From NCBI GenBank assembly GCA_013153145.1, contig JAADEY010000019.1, positions 1 through 64,000 of the forward strand: a stretch of DNA of 64,000 nucleotides, given 5' to 3'. Of the stretch, positions 40,815-48,208 are shown piece by piece. A program made the position numbers and the translations under genes. This stretch comes from Thermoproteota archaeon (GTDB lineage: Archaea > Thermoproteota > Thermoprotei_A > Sulfolobales > Pyrodictiaceae). The notes under the pieces are model-generated. The model was not told the origin of the DNA, searched no databases, and saw only the letters and a program-made list of their open reading frames with translations. Position 1 is the stretch's first letter, and each line of letters begins with the position of its first letter.

Positions 40815-42617
40815 CTACTCCACGGTCACTGTTTTCGCCAGGTTCCTGGGCTTGTCGGGGTCATAGCCGCGTAGCACTGCAAGCCTATAGGCGAGCAGCT
40901 GGAGCAGCGGCATAATCGCGTAGGGGGCTAGTATGTCGTCGTCTACATCAAGTATTATCTTGTAGTCTGCATCAACATCCCTGTACTGCTGTGTGCCGAT
41001 AAGTATGGTTACCGCGCCACGCGCGCTCATCTCCTCTATGTTTGCGGCTATCTTCTCTACAAGCTCTGAAGGCGGAGTCCCGATGAATATCACGGGGAAC
41101 CCGGGCTCGACAAGTGCTATCGGTCCATGCTTGCTCTCGCCGGCAGGGTATGCCTCGGCATGAATATAACTAACCTCCTTAATCTTCAGGGCCCCTTCAT
41201 ACGCCATGAAGGCCCCAAGGCCTCTGCCGAGTACATATATGTGCTCTTTCCGGTAGAGCTTCCTTGCAAGTCTATCGATAAATACTTGGAACTTGGCCAG
41301 AGACCTAGCCGTGACGCGGTGTGCATCACCAAGAAGCTTGATGAAACCGTCACCGGTCATTTGCGAGACTAATGCCTGCAATACGAGCACTTGTGTCAGG
41401 TAGGTCTTGGTTGCTGCAACTCCTATCTCGGGTCCAGCCCTTGTATACAGCTTCACGTCGGATTCCCGTGGTATCGCGCTCTCAACAACGTTTGAAACCG
41501 CTATTACACGGGCCCCTCTCTGCTTGAATGATCTAAGTGCCGTGAGTGTGTCAATGGTCTCGCCGCTCTGACTGATCGCGATGAGTACGTCGTCTTGACC
41601 GGCAGCATTACTGTAGACGTAGAACTCGGAGGCTATGAATGTGAGAACGGGTCTTCCGGCGTACCTATACATGTAGTATTGGAATGCAAGCCCTGCATGA
41701 AAGCTGGTTCCAGCACCCGTTACGAAGACTGTACGGGCTTCATCAATGAGATCGACTGCCTTATGCAGGGCCGGGTCGGAGAGAACACCCAGGTAAGTCT
41801 CGTAGAGGGCCCGCGGCTGCTCCATAATCTCCTTCAGCATGTAGTGTGGATAACCAGCCTTCTCAATATCACTTACACTCCACGTTATAGTCCTAAACCT
41901 CTGGGAGGCGTCTATGGGTCTTCCATCGTGCTCGACATAGACCCTGCCTGGCTCTATGAAGCCATACTCGCCATCATGTAGTACTAGTACGCGCCTAGTT
42001 ATCTCTATGATTGATGGTATGTCGCTCGCGACGATGCTCACGCTTGGAGCAACGCCTACTATGAGGGGGCTGACCCTCTTCATGAAGTAGAGTCTTGATG
42101 GATCCCTGGTGCTTAGCACTACGACTGCGTAGCTCCCACGGAGGATGTTCATTGCCTTCCGAATGGCGCCTAGCATGTCGCTGTTCTCGTCTAAGAGATC
42201 CTCTAGGAGGTGTGCTATAACCTCCGTATCGGTGTCACTTCTGAATTTATGCCCCTTCTCAGCCAGCTTCCTCCTGAGCTCCAGGTAGTTGTTAATTATA
42301 CCATTATGTACGATGGCTATTGTACCTCCGCAGTCTACGTGTGGGTGAGCGTTAACCTTGCTTGGCGGGCCGTGGGTAGCCCACCTTGTATGAGCTATTC
42401 CCACCCTCGCAGCATACCTTTCAACAATGCCATAGCGAGCGACAACCTCATCTATCTTCCCCCTATCCTTGACCACGATTATCCTACCACTATCTGAATC
42501 TATGAACGCGAACCCTGCGCTATCATACCCCCTGTACTCAAGCCTCTTGAGACACTTAACGAGCAGTGGGAGTATGTTATCATTACCAGCTGAGACGAGG
42601 CCAACGATACCGCACAT
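40815..42617 (-). CDS. glmS: Glutamine-fructose-6-phosphate aminotransferase
   Basis: 600 residues from ATG 42617; the open frame extends 13 codons further upstream, but the catalytic Cys must follow the initiator Met (MCGIVGLVSAG). The N-terminal Ntn glutaminase domain has RWATHGPPSKVNAHPH and FRSDTDTEVIAHLLE; two SIS domains contain GAGTSFHAGLAF (about 300) and ISQSGETIDTL, and the C terminus is KPRNLAKTVTVE. It makes glucosamine 6-phosphate, the entry to amino-sugar and glycan precursors. It is followed by the GlmU-like gene. Confidence 0.96.
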   Translation of the reverse strand: MCGIVGLVSAGNDNILPLLVKCLKRLEYRGYDSAGFAFIDSDSGRIIVVKDRGKIDEVVARYGIVERYAARVGIAHTRWATHGPPSKVNAHPHVDCGGTIAIVHNGIINNYLELRRKLAEKGHKFRSDTDTEVIAHLLEDLLDENSDMLGAIRKAMNILRGSYAVVVLSTRDPSRLYFMKRVSPLIVGVAPSVSIVASDIPSIIEITRRVLVLHDGEYGFIEPGRVYVEHDGRPIDASQRFRTITWSVSDIEKAGYPHYMLKEIMEQPRALYETYLGVLSDPALHKAVDLIDEARTVFVTGAGTSFHAGLAFQYYMYRYAGRPVLTFIASEFYVYSNAAGQDDVLIAISQSGETIDTLTALRSFKQRGARVIAVSNVVESAIPRESDVKLYTRAGPEIGVAATKTYLTQVLVLQALVSQMTGDGFIKLLGDAHRVTARSLAKFQVFIDRLARKLYRKEHIYVLGRGLGAFMAYEGALKIKEVSYIHAEAYPAGESKHGPIALVEPGFPVIFIGTPPSELVEKIAANIEEMSARGAVTILIGTQQYRDVDADYKIILDVDDDILAPYAIMPLLQLLAYRLAVLRGYDPDKPRNLAKTVTVE

Positions 42618-42747
42618 GATCTGGTTCTCCAGGCTAGTCTCTTGGCGTGGTGCCACTTATAGGGTGAATCCTAAACAGATGGTAGGACGCGGGAATGCTG
42701 AAGGACCATTAACCGAGCCCGCTGCCGTAATGGGCTATGAGGAGCCT

Positions 42748-44616
42748 TCAGCGAGCTGAGAAAACACTCTTTTCAAGGTATGCTAGTGTGGGCCTCTGAC
42801 TCACCCTTACGGGTAGGGTCTGCTCCACTAATGGGTACCCCTTAAGCTCCTTCCTAAGCATGGCCAGCAGTTCATCGATGGTTACTGATAGACGATCATT
42901 AGTCTTGCGTACCGTGAGGTTAATGGTTTTGGTCTCGACCTCCCTGGAGCCTATGACTGCTATGAAGGGGATCCACTCCCTGGCAGCATCCCTAATCCTG
43001 CGTCCGAGGCTTATATCGCGGTCATCAATGTCTGCGCGGACACCTGCTTCGAGGAGTTTGTTGAGGACTTCCTCGGCGAAGGCTAGTTGCTCGTCGTGTG
43101 GCTTCACCGGTATAACCCTAACTTGTATCGGTGATAGCCAGACGGGTATTGATGGTGTACGCCCTTTCTGGTACTCCTGCACGGCGGTGTCGAGCACCAT
43201 GTAGATGTAGCGCTCTATCGAGCCTATGAGCGCAGTGTGTATTATCACTGGGTGTCTCTCCTTATCCTCGCTATCAACGTACTTGATTCCAAACCTCTTC
43301 GCATTCCCTATATCTATCTGAAACGTTGCTATCTCCCTAGGCCTCCCCGCCGCGTCTATGATGTGATACTCTACGTTTATCACCCAGTAGTAGAGCGGCG
43401 GTATTATCGACACTAGTGCTGGCCTTCCATCCCTCTTAACAAACTCCAGTATATCGTTGAATCTCTCCTCCCAGAAGCTGCTCGTGACATTGTAGAGTGC
43501 GACATAGCTCCTGCCAAGCTTAGAGGCCTCCTCATGAATCACCGGCTGTACCTTTTCACGAACTATCTTTATCGCTTCGTCAACATCCTTCGTCAATATA
43601 TGTAGGTCGGGCATATGGAACTTCCTCAGCCTAAATGAGAGTAGCAGCTCGCCTGGCTGCTCGAACCGGTAGCTATCGGCAACCTCGAACATCCCTAATG
43701 GTAGGTCGCGGTAGCTCAGTATATAGTCCTTGAGTATGGCGAACTGCTGGTGGCATGCAGCATACCTTAGTATCAAATGCTTCTTGTCAGCCCATATGTC
43801 GTAGAGCCTGTCACTGAATAGCTCGGCGTGTTCGCGTACAGCCTTTATAGACAAGTCGAACATATTGGTTCCATGGACCCGTAGAACCGGTATCCCTAGT
43901 CTCTGCGCTACAAGCCAAGAATACCTCGCGACTGCCTCAAGCATTAGTGCGGCGTGTGGCTCGTACCTCATGTGGCCATAGTCGGAGTAGGGCTCCCATT
44001 CAAAGCCAAACTTCCCTGCAAGCCTAGTGACGGGGTTCTCCGCCTCTCCAAGCTCCTTGCCGAGGGCCTCCTTCTCTATGAGTATGCGTAGCTCCGGGTC
44101 AGCCTTCTCCAGGAACTCCTCCGGCTCGTATACCTTACCATCGGGGGTCAATACCAGGTACTTCTTCTCGTAGCTCCTCCTCTCGGGGGGTGCGGTGTAG
44201 GTGCGTGAGAGCTCGGCTAAGGGGTGACCGTAGCAGTGCAGCTTGAACTCCTTGTACCAGCCGAAGGGTGCACGGTGGACGTCTACCTTACATGCACTGC
44301 TCAGCTCCTCCTCAAGAAGACGAAGTACCTTGACGGCTACATGTGGGGGGGCAAGCCTTGGTGATAGGTGTGCGTATGGGTATATGATGACGCTGGATGC
44401 CTTCACTCTCTCAAGGTGCTTGACTATATCGTCAACAGCTGCACTCACTACTCCCTTAGGGTTAGCCGAGTCTTGATCCTCCACGGTTACGAATACCACC
44501 AGTGCATTCTCGAAGCATTTCTCCTCGCCCTCCTTAACCTCGTCCCTGTACTCCTTTATGGCTGGCTTCACGGGCCTATAGCAGAACTCCTTTGCATGTA
44601 GCAATAGGCTCTTCAA
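42748..44616 (-). CDS. thrS: Threonyl-tRNA synthetase, archaeal type with D-aminoacyl-like editing domain
   Basis: 622 residues. The first ~140 residues form the archaeal editing domain (FVTVEDQDSANPKGVVSAAV; PYAHLSPRLAPP), which removes mischarged serine. The class II core includes LRYAACHQQF with the zinc cysteine, SYRDLPLGMFEVADSYRFEQ (motif 2), FHMPDLHIL (second ligand) and IIHTALIGSIERYIYMVLD (third ligand and motif 3), then the anticodon domain. Some crenarchaea split editing and catalysis between two ThrRS proteins; here both modules seem present in one chain. Confidence 0.94.
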   Translation of the reverse strand: MKSLLLHAKEFCYRPVKPAIKEYRDEVKEGEEKCFENALVVFVTVEDQDSANPKGVVSAAVDDIVKHLERVKASSVIIYPYAHLSPRLAPPHVAVKVLRLLEEELSSACKVDVHRAPFGWYKEFKLHCYGHPLAELSRTYTAPPERRSYEKKYLVLTPDGKVYEPEEFLEKADPELRILIEKEALGKELGEAENPVTRLAGKFGFEWEPYSDYGHMRYEPHAALMLEAVARYSWLVAQRLGIPVLRVHGTNMFDLSIKAVREHAELFSDRLYDIWADKKHLILRYAACHQQFAILKDYILSYRDLPLGMFEVADSYRFEQPGELLLSFRLRKFHMPDLHILTKDVDEAIKIVREKVQPVIHEEASKLGRSYVALYNVTSSFWEERFNDILEFVKRDGRPALVSIIPPLYYWVINVEYHIIDAAGRPREIATFQIDIGNAKRFGIKYVDSEDKERHPVIIHTALIGSIERYIYMVLDTAVQEYQKGRTPSIPVWLSPIQVRVIPVKPHDEQLAFAEEVLNKLLEAGVRADIDDRDISLGRRIRDAAREWIPFIAVIGSREVETKTINLTVRKTNDRLSVTIDELLAMLRKELKGYPLVEQTLPVRVSQRPTLAYLEKSVFSAR

Positions 44617-44698
44617 AAGCGATCTCCGTACCCCGCTGCCTATGGGTGCACGGATAACAACATTTCCCCTTGAATAGTTTCGGCCAACTAGGGTAGCC

Positions 44699-44706
44699 TA
44701 TATAAG
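44699..44706 (+). promoter_or_regulatory. TATA box for radA
   Basis: TATATAAG at 44699-44706, with purine/GC sequence GGTAGCC just before it as BRE. It is 37 nt from the radA ATG, giving a leader of roughly 15 nt that contains CGGAGAG as ribosome-binding site. This is the clearest promoter in the window. Confidence 0.65.
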
Positions 44707-44742
44707 GGTATTAACGCCCAGCCCTCCAAACCGGAGAGTGTA

Positions 44743-45726
44743 ATGCCCACATCCAAAGGTAGTAAGCAAATAAAGACGATAAGAGACCTGCCCGGAGTAG
44801 GCCCCGCAACCGCATCGAAACTAATAGATGCAGGCTTTGGGACGCTTGAAGCTATCGCGGTAGCAACACCACAGGAGCTAAGCGCAGCAGCCGGCATACC
44901 AATAGCCACCGCCCAGAGGATAATCAGAGCGGCTAGAGAGGCGCTCCACATAACATTCAAGACCGCCTACGAGGTCAAGCTAGAGAGAATGAACGCGAAG
45001 AAGATAACCACCGGGAGCAGGAACCTCGACGACCTCCTAGGAGGCGGGGTCGAGACAAAGACCATAACGGAGTTCTTCGGAGAATTCGGTACAGGCAAGA
45101 CACAGATATGTCACCAGCTTGCAGTGAACGTCCAGCTACCCATAGACAAGGGTGGCCTCTACACCGGCGACAAACCGGTGAAAGCAGTCTACATCGACAC
45201 GGAGGGCACATTCCGCTGGGAGAGGATTGAGGCAATGGCCAAGCGCTGGGGCCTGGATCCCGACGAGGTAATGAAGAACATCCTCTACATAAGGGCTATT
45301 AACAGCGACCACCAGATGGCAATAGTTGACGAGCTGTTCAACATAGCCCCCGAGCAGAACGTGAGACTAGTCATAGTAGACTCCGTCACAAGCCACTTCA
45401 GAGCCGAGTACCCGGGTAGGGAGAACCTCGCAGCAAGACAGCAGAAGCTCAACCGGCACCTACACCAGCTAGGCAGGCTCGCAGAGATATACGACATAGC
45501 AGTAGTCATCACCAACCAGGTAATGGCACGCCCCGACGTCTTCTACGGCGACCCGACGCAGGCTGTTGGAGGCCACGTCCTCTACCATGCACCGGGAGTA
45601 AGAGTGCAGCTTAGGAAGAGCAGGGGCAATAAGAGGATAGCGAGGGTAGTTGATGCACCACACCTCCCGGAGGGTGAAGCTGTATTCGTCATAACGAACT
45701 ACGGTATTGCCGACCCCGAGGAGTGA
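44743..45726 (+). CDS. radA: DNA repair and recombination protein RadA
   Basis: 327 residues. An N-terminal helix-hairpin-helix region ([20 protein letters not shown], about 13-32) precedes the RecA-fold ATPase with Walker [10 protein letters not shown] (about 113-121), Walker [12 protein letters not shown] and the L1/L2 DNA-binding region ([20 protein letters not shown]). It is the archaeal Rad51 homologue that promotes strand exchange. No intein is present. Own promoter at 44699-44706. The 3' end overlaps a small minus-strand ORF by 28 nt. Confidence 0.98.
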   Translation: MPTSKGSKQIKTIRDLPGVGPATASKLIDAGFGTLEAIAVATPQELSAAAGIPIATAQRIIRAAREALHITFKTAYEVKLERMNAKKITTGSRNLDDLLGGGVETKTITEFFGEFGTGKTQICHQLAVNVQLPIDKGGLYTGDKPVKAVYIDTEGTFRWERIEAMAKRWGLDPDEVMKNILYIRAINSDHQMAIVDELFNIAPEQNVRLVIVDSVTSHFRAEYPGRENLAARQQKLNRHLHQLGRLAEIYDIAVVITNQVMARPDVFYGDPTQAVGGHVLYHAPGVRVQLRKSRGNKRIARVVDAPHLPEGEAVFVITNYGIADPEE

Positions 45727-46070
45727 CAAACCCTCTTCAAACCCTCGGCGTCAAGGCAGAAGCTCGAGCCCTGCCATTTAAGCCATACAACTGAGTCGCC
45801 AATCCTAAGACCAGGCTGGGGCACCCGTAGCCTGAGTCCACTCATGCGGTCAGAGACCACCACAAATCTATAGATTGCATCGATGCTCGATCCACAGCAT
45901 ACTAGTCTCTGCAGTCCATCCTCAAAGCAGATGCAGCGCCTCCCGCCATCGGTATAGGTTCTTGCTGCGACGAGTCTTTTGAACCTCCCAAAATCACGGG
46001 TACAGTATGGCAGCTTAATACATACTCGCGGCACAGCACCACCCACCCGAGAACCCATAGGCCACAGCAC
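45699..46070 (-). CDS. Small unknown Cys-rich protein
   Basis: 123 residues from GTG 46070 (ATG 46058 also possible). It fills the 359-bp space between radA and the prepilin peptidase gene and uses AGG/ATA-style codons like the real genes. Features: [18 protein letters not shown] near the N terminus, [17 protein letters not shown] in the middle and [23 protein letters not shown] near the end. It may be a small beta-rich protein; eight cysteines suggest disulfides or metal binding. No family recognised. It overlaps the end of radA tail to tail. Confidence 0.55.
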   Translation of the reverse strand: MLWPMGSRVGGAVPRVCIKLPYCTRDFGRFKRLVAARTYTDGGRRCICFEDGLQRLVCCGSSIDAIYRFVVVSDRMSGLRLRVPQPGLRIGDSVVWLKWQGSSFCLDAEGLKRVCHSSGSAIP

Positions 46071-46085
46071 AGCCTGGTGAGGTAA

Positions 46086-46844
46086 TTGACTGTACAGCCG
46101 CTGCAGCTCTACTGCCTACTCCTACGCTACCTAATAGTGCCAGCACTGCTGCTCGTAGCATCAGTAATGGATTTAAAATCGAGGGAGATCGACGTCTACA
46201 TCTTCTTAGCCGGTATCCTCCTATCAATCCCTGTAACTATCTCCGAGATCCTAGCTATCCATAAGGTGTTGCTGGCCCCCATATACCTCTTCGAAGACCT
46301 GCTCGTATTGGGAGTGCTCGCAGCCTTCGTCCTCCTAGGCTTCAAGGGCCTTGCAGACCTCCTCGCATTCATAGTAATAGCGCTAGCCTACCCCATACCA
46401 GCAGGAGGAGGCCCCTTCACACCTGTCTTCGCGACCTTCTTCTACTACGTCTCCATATCAATACTAATCGTATTGGGGTTGTTCGTATACAACCTCTTGT
46501 TCAATCATCGTGACCTGCGGAGACTCCCATTCCCATACAAGCTAATCTACCCCTTGATAGCAGTGCCGAAGCCCGTCAAGAAACTACTCGAGAACCCGGG
46601 CTGGTGGTATCCACTAAACCTCTGCAACTACAGCCTGGTCTACGACATAAACCTTGACCCCGAAGACATAAGACGTGAAGTGATGGACGCCCTGGAGAAG
46701 CAGTGTATAAGGCCTAATGATAGAGTCTGGTGCAGTTATGGAGTGCCAGCGATACCGTTAATCCTGGCTGCATACATGCTGTACATCGCGTTCGGCGGCG
46801 AACCAGTACTCAACTTGATAAAAATCCTGGCAGGGCTTCACTAG
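46086..46844 (+). CDS. Type IV prepilin peptidase (A24 family, PibD/ArlK-like)
   Basis: 252 residues with several hydrophobic helices. The first catalytic aspartate is in SVMDLKSREIDVYIF (about 27-41, D-x-K-x-R-E-I), the second in LGFKGLADLLAFI (about 90-102), a degenerate G-x-G-D/G-A-D motif. These are the two aspartates of aspartic prepilin peptidases. It lies in the membrane and cuts class III signal peptides; the pilin at 34503 is an obvious substrate. A soluble insert (about 150-215) is larger than in the bacterial enzymes. Start TTG 46086. HIT gene follows 15 nt later. Confidence 0.88.
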   Translation: MTVQPLQLYCLLLRYLIVPALLLVASVMDLKSREIDVYIFLAGILLSIPVTISEILAIHKVLLAPIYLFEDLLVLGVLAAFVLLGFKGLADLLAFIVIALAYPIPAGGGPFTPVFATFFYYVSISILIVLGLFVYNLLFNHRDLRRLPFPYKLIYPLIAVPKPVKKLLENPGWWYPLNLCNYSLVYDINLDPEDIRREVMDALEKQCIRPNDRVWCSYGVPAIPLILAAYMLYIAFGGEPVLNLIKILAGLH

Positions 46845-46859
46845 CACTAGGAGGGATGC

Positions 46860-47384
46860 TTGCACGGCTACGAGCTCCTATGGGCCCCATGGCGTGCACG
46901 ATACGTTAAATCGTTCGCAAAGAAAAAAGAGGATAAAACATGCATATTCTGTGAGGCACCCAAAAGAAGTGATGAGGAAGCACTAATACTATACCGCGGA
47001 GAGAAAGCATACATTATAATGAACCTCTACCCCTACAATGCAGGCCACGTAATGGTCGTCCCATACAAGCATGTGGCTAGCCTCGAGGACCTCGACGAAG
47101 ACGAACTATTAGAGCTCATGAAGCTAGTAAACCTAGCAATGAAAGTTATAAGGAGGCATATGAAGCCAGACGGCTTCAATATAGGAGTAAACATCGGGAG
47201 AGCAGCAGGCGCAGGCGTTGATAAACATGTACACATACACGTCGTCCCACGCTGGGTAGGCGACACGAACTTCATGACCGTCACAGCAGCGACGAGAGTG
47301 ATCTCAGAAGATATACGCGAAACCTACAAGGGGCTCAGGGAAACACTCCAGGAAGTCATGCAGGAGCGAAACACATCCTCCTAG
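46860..47384 (+). CDS. HIT-family nucleotide hydrolase/transferase
   Basis: 174 residues from TTG 46860. The order of motifs is WAPWRARYVK, a CxxC-like TCIFCEAPK (about 28-36), YNAGHVMVVPYKHV (about 59-72) and the histidine triad VDKHVHIHVVPRW (about 119-131). It resembles archaeal and bacterial Ap4A-type HIT proteins with an N-terminal metal knuckle, of which only one CxxC is seen here. Likely substrate is a dinucleoside polyphosphate or AMP conjugate. It may be co-transcribed with the prepilin peptidase gene. Confidence 0.92.
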   Translation: MHGYELLWAPWRARYVKSFAKKKEDKTCIFCEAPKRSDEEALILYRGEKAYIIMNLYPYNAGHVMVVPYKHVASLEDLDEDELLELMKLVNLAMKVIRRHMKPDGFNIGVNIGRAAGAGVDKHVHIHVVPRWVGDTNFMTVTAATRVISEDIRETYKGLRETLQEVMQERNTSS

Positions 47385-47616
47385 ACCCGTAATCGGGCAC
47401 CCTCCTAACCATGCCTCTACGCACCAGCATGCTCAGCGCCAGCCTCCCTATGAACTTTGAACACACCCCCGCCCGCGCCAAGACATCGAGGGAAGACAAG
47501 CATGCATTACTAGTCTTCAGCACAGCAAGAATACTCCTAGCAGCCTCCTCAACCCTACATACACCGGCCAACCAGCCCACCCTATCACGGCATGGTGGGG
47601 GAACCCCCTTAAACAC
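47356..47616 (-). CDS. Small winged-helix-like protein
   Basis: Up to 86 residues from GTG 47616; a later GTG at 47580 (VGWLAGVCRV...) is perhaps more likely because the plus-strand TATA for the next gene covers 47608-47615. The sequence EEAARSILAVLKTSNACLSSL, then LARAGVCSKFIGRLALSMLVRRGMVRRVPDYG (two pieces), reads as three helices with a wing, a typical small HTH regulator. Overlaps the HIT 3' end by 29 nt tail to tail. Function and target unknown; gene reality moderate. Confidence 0.5.
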   Translation of the reverse strand: MFKGVPPPCRDRVGWLAGVCRVEEAARSILAVLKTSNACLSSLDVLARAGVCSKFIGRLALSMLVRRGMVRRVPDYGSRRMCFAPA

Positions 47617-47652
47617 TCGGTGCGGCTCACTAGCCTAGGTAGGGAGGCTGCC

Positions 47653-47853
47653 ATGAAGCCCGAGGATCTAGAGATAGTGGAGGAGTATGAGCTGCTCGGC
47701 GAGAAGCGGTACCGGCTCCGGGTCAAAGGCACAAACATAGTAATCAATGTGGCAGCATCCACACCGGAAGAAGCAGTTAAAAAGGCGCTACAAGTCGCAG
47801 AGAGGGTTCAGCTAGACACCTTCCTGGAGAAGCTAAAGAAGCAGCAGGGATGA
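47653..47853 (+). CDS. Small unknown protein (66 residues)
   Basis: ATG 47653 is preceded by TAGGGAGG, so it is preferred over the longer frame from 47620. The protein MKPEDLEIVEEYELLGEKR... has a strand pair (YRLRVKGTNIVINVAA) and a long C-terminal helix ending KKLKKQQG, an alpha/beta layout with acidic start and basic end. A TATA-like CCTTAAAC lies at about 47607-47614. It is tail to tail with the L24e-like zinc-finger gene. No family recognised, but composition is strongly coding. Confidence 0.7.
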   Translation: MKPEDLEIVEEYELLGEKRYRLRVKGTNIVINVAASTPEEAVKKALQVAERVQLDTFLEKLKKQQG

Positions 47854-47862
47854 GAGCAACCA

Positions 47863-48096
47863 CTATATTATCTTGGACTTCGCCTGCCTAGCCCTCATCT
47901 TCTTGTATTCATCGATAAGCTCCTTGGCGACCCTCTTGAACTCCTTCTCCGGAAGCCTCTCAACCATCAACCTAAAGAACTTCGCGAGGCACGCCTTGCT
48001 GTGAAATGCTAGGGTGACGCCCGCACGCGTTATAACAATACCCTGCCCCTCAGGGAACACACGGCCACAGACTATGCACTCGTAGCGCCGCGACAT
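47863..48096 (-). CDS. L24e/TRASH-like zinc-finger protein
   Basis: 77 residues. YECIVCGRVFPEGQGIVITRAGVTLAFHSKACLAKF (described in parts: C7-x2-C10, then FHSKAC with His32 and Cys36) follows the CxxC...H/C-x3-C pattern shared by ribosomal protein L24e and TRASH domains. A basic, helical C terminus (LIDEYKKMRARQAKSK) could bind RNA. It is not the true L24e by its overall sequence, but a small relative common in archaea. A translation-linked or metal-sensing role is possible. Confidence 0.72.
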   Translation of the reverse strand: MSRRYECIVCGRVFPEGQGIVITRAGVTLAFHSKACLAKFFRLMVERLPEKEFKRVAKELIDEYKKMRARQAKSKII

Positions 48097-48208
48097 GGGT
48101 CATCCTTATTAGGGCGCTGAGGGCTCTAGGCTAATAAGTGTCCCCGTGACATGTAAGTGTGTTGCAAGGGGGCTCCAAGAGGGTGTAATGTCTGTATGAA
48201 ATGGTGGT

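Noticed and set aside
42748-44616. ThrRS as a split, editing-only protein as in some crenarchaea
   Set aside because: Editing domain, zinc ligands and class II motifs all appear in one chain, so there is no support for loss of aminoacylation.
47411-47638. Plus-strand ORF between the HIT gene and 47653
   Set aside because: It is antisense to the more protein-like minus-strand ORF 47356-47616 and has low-complexity composition.
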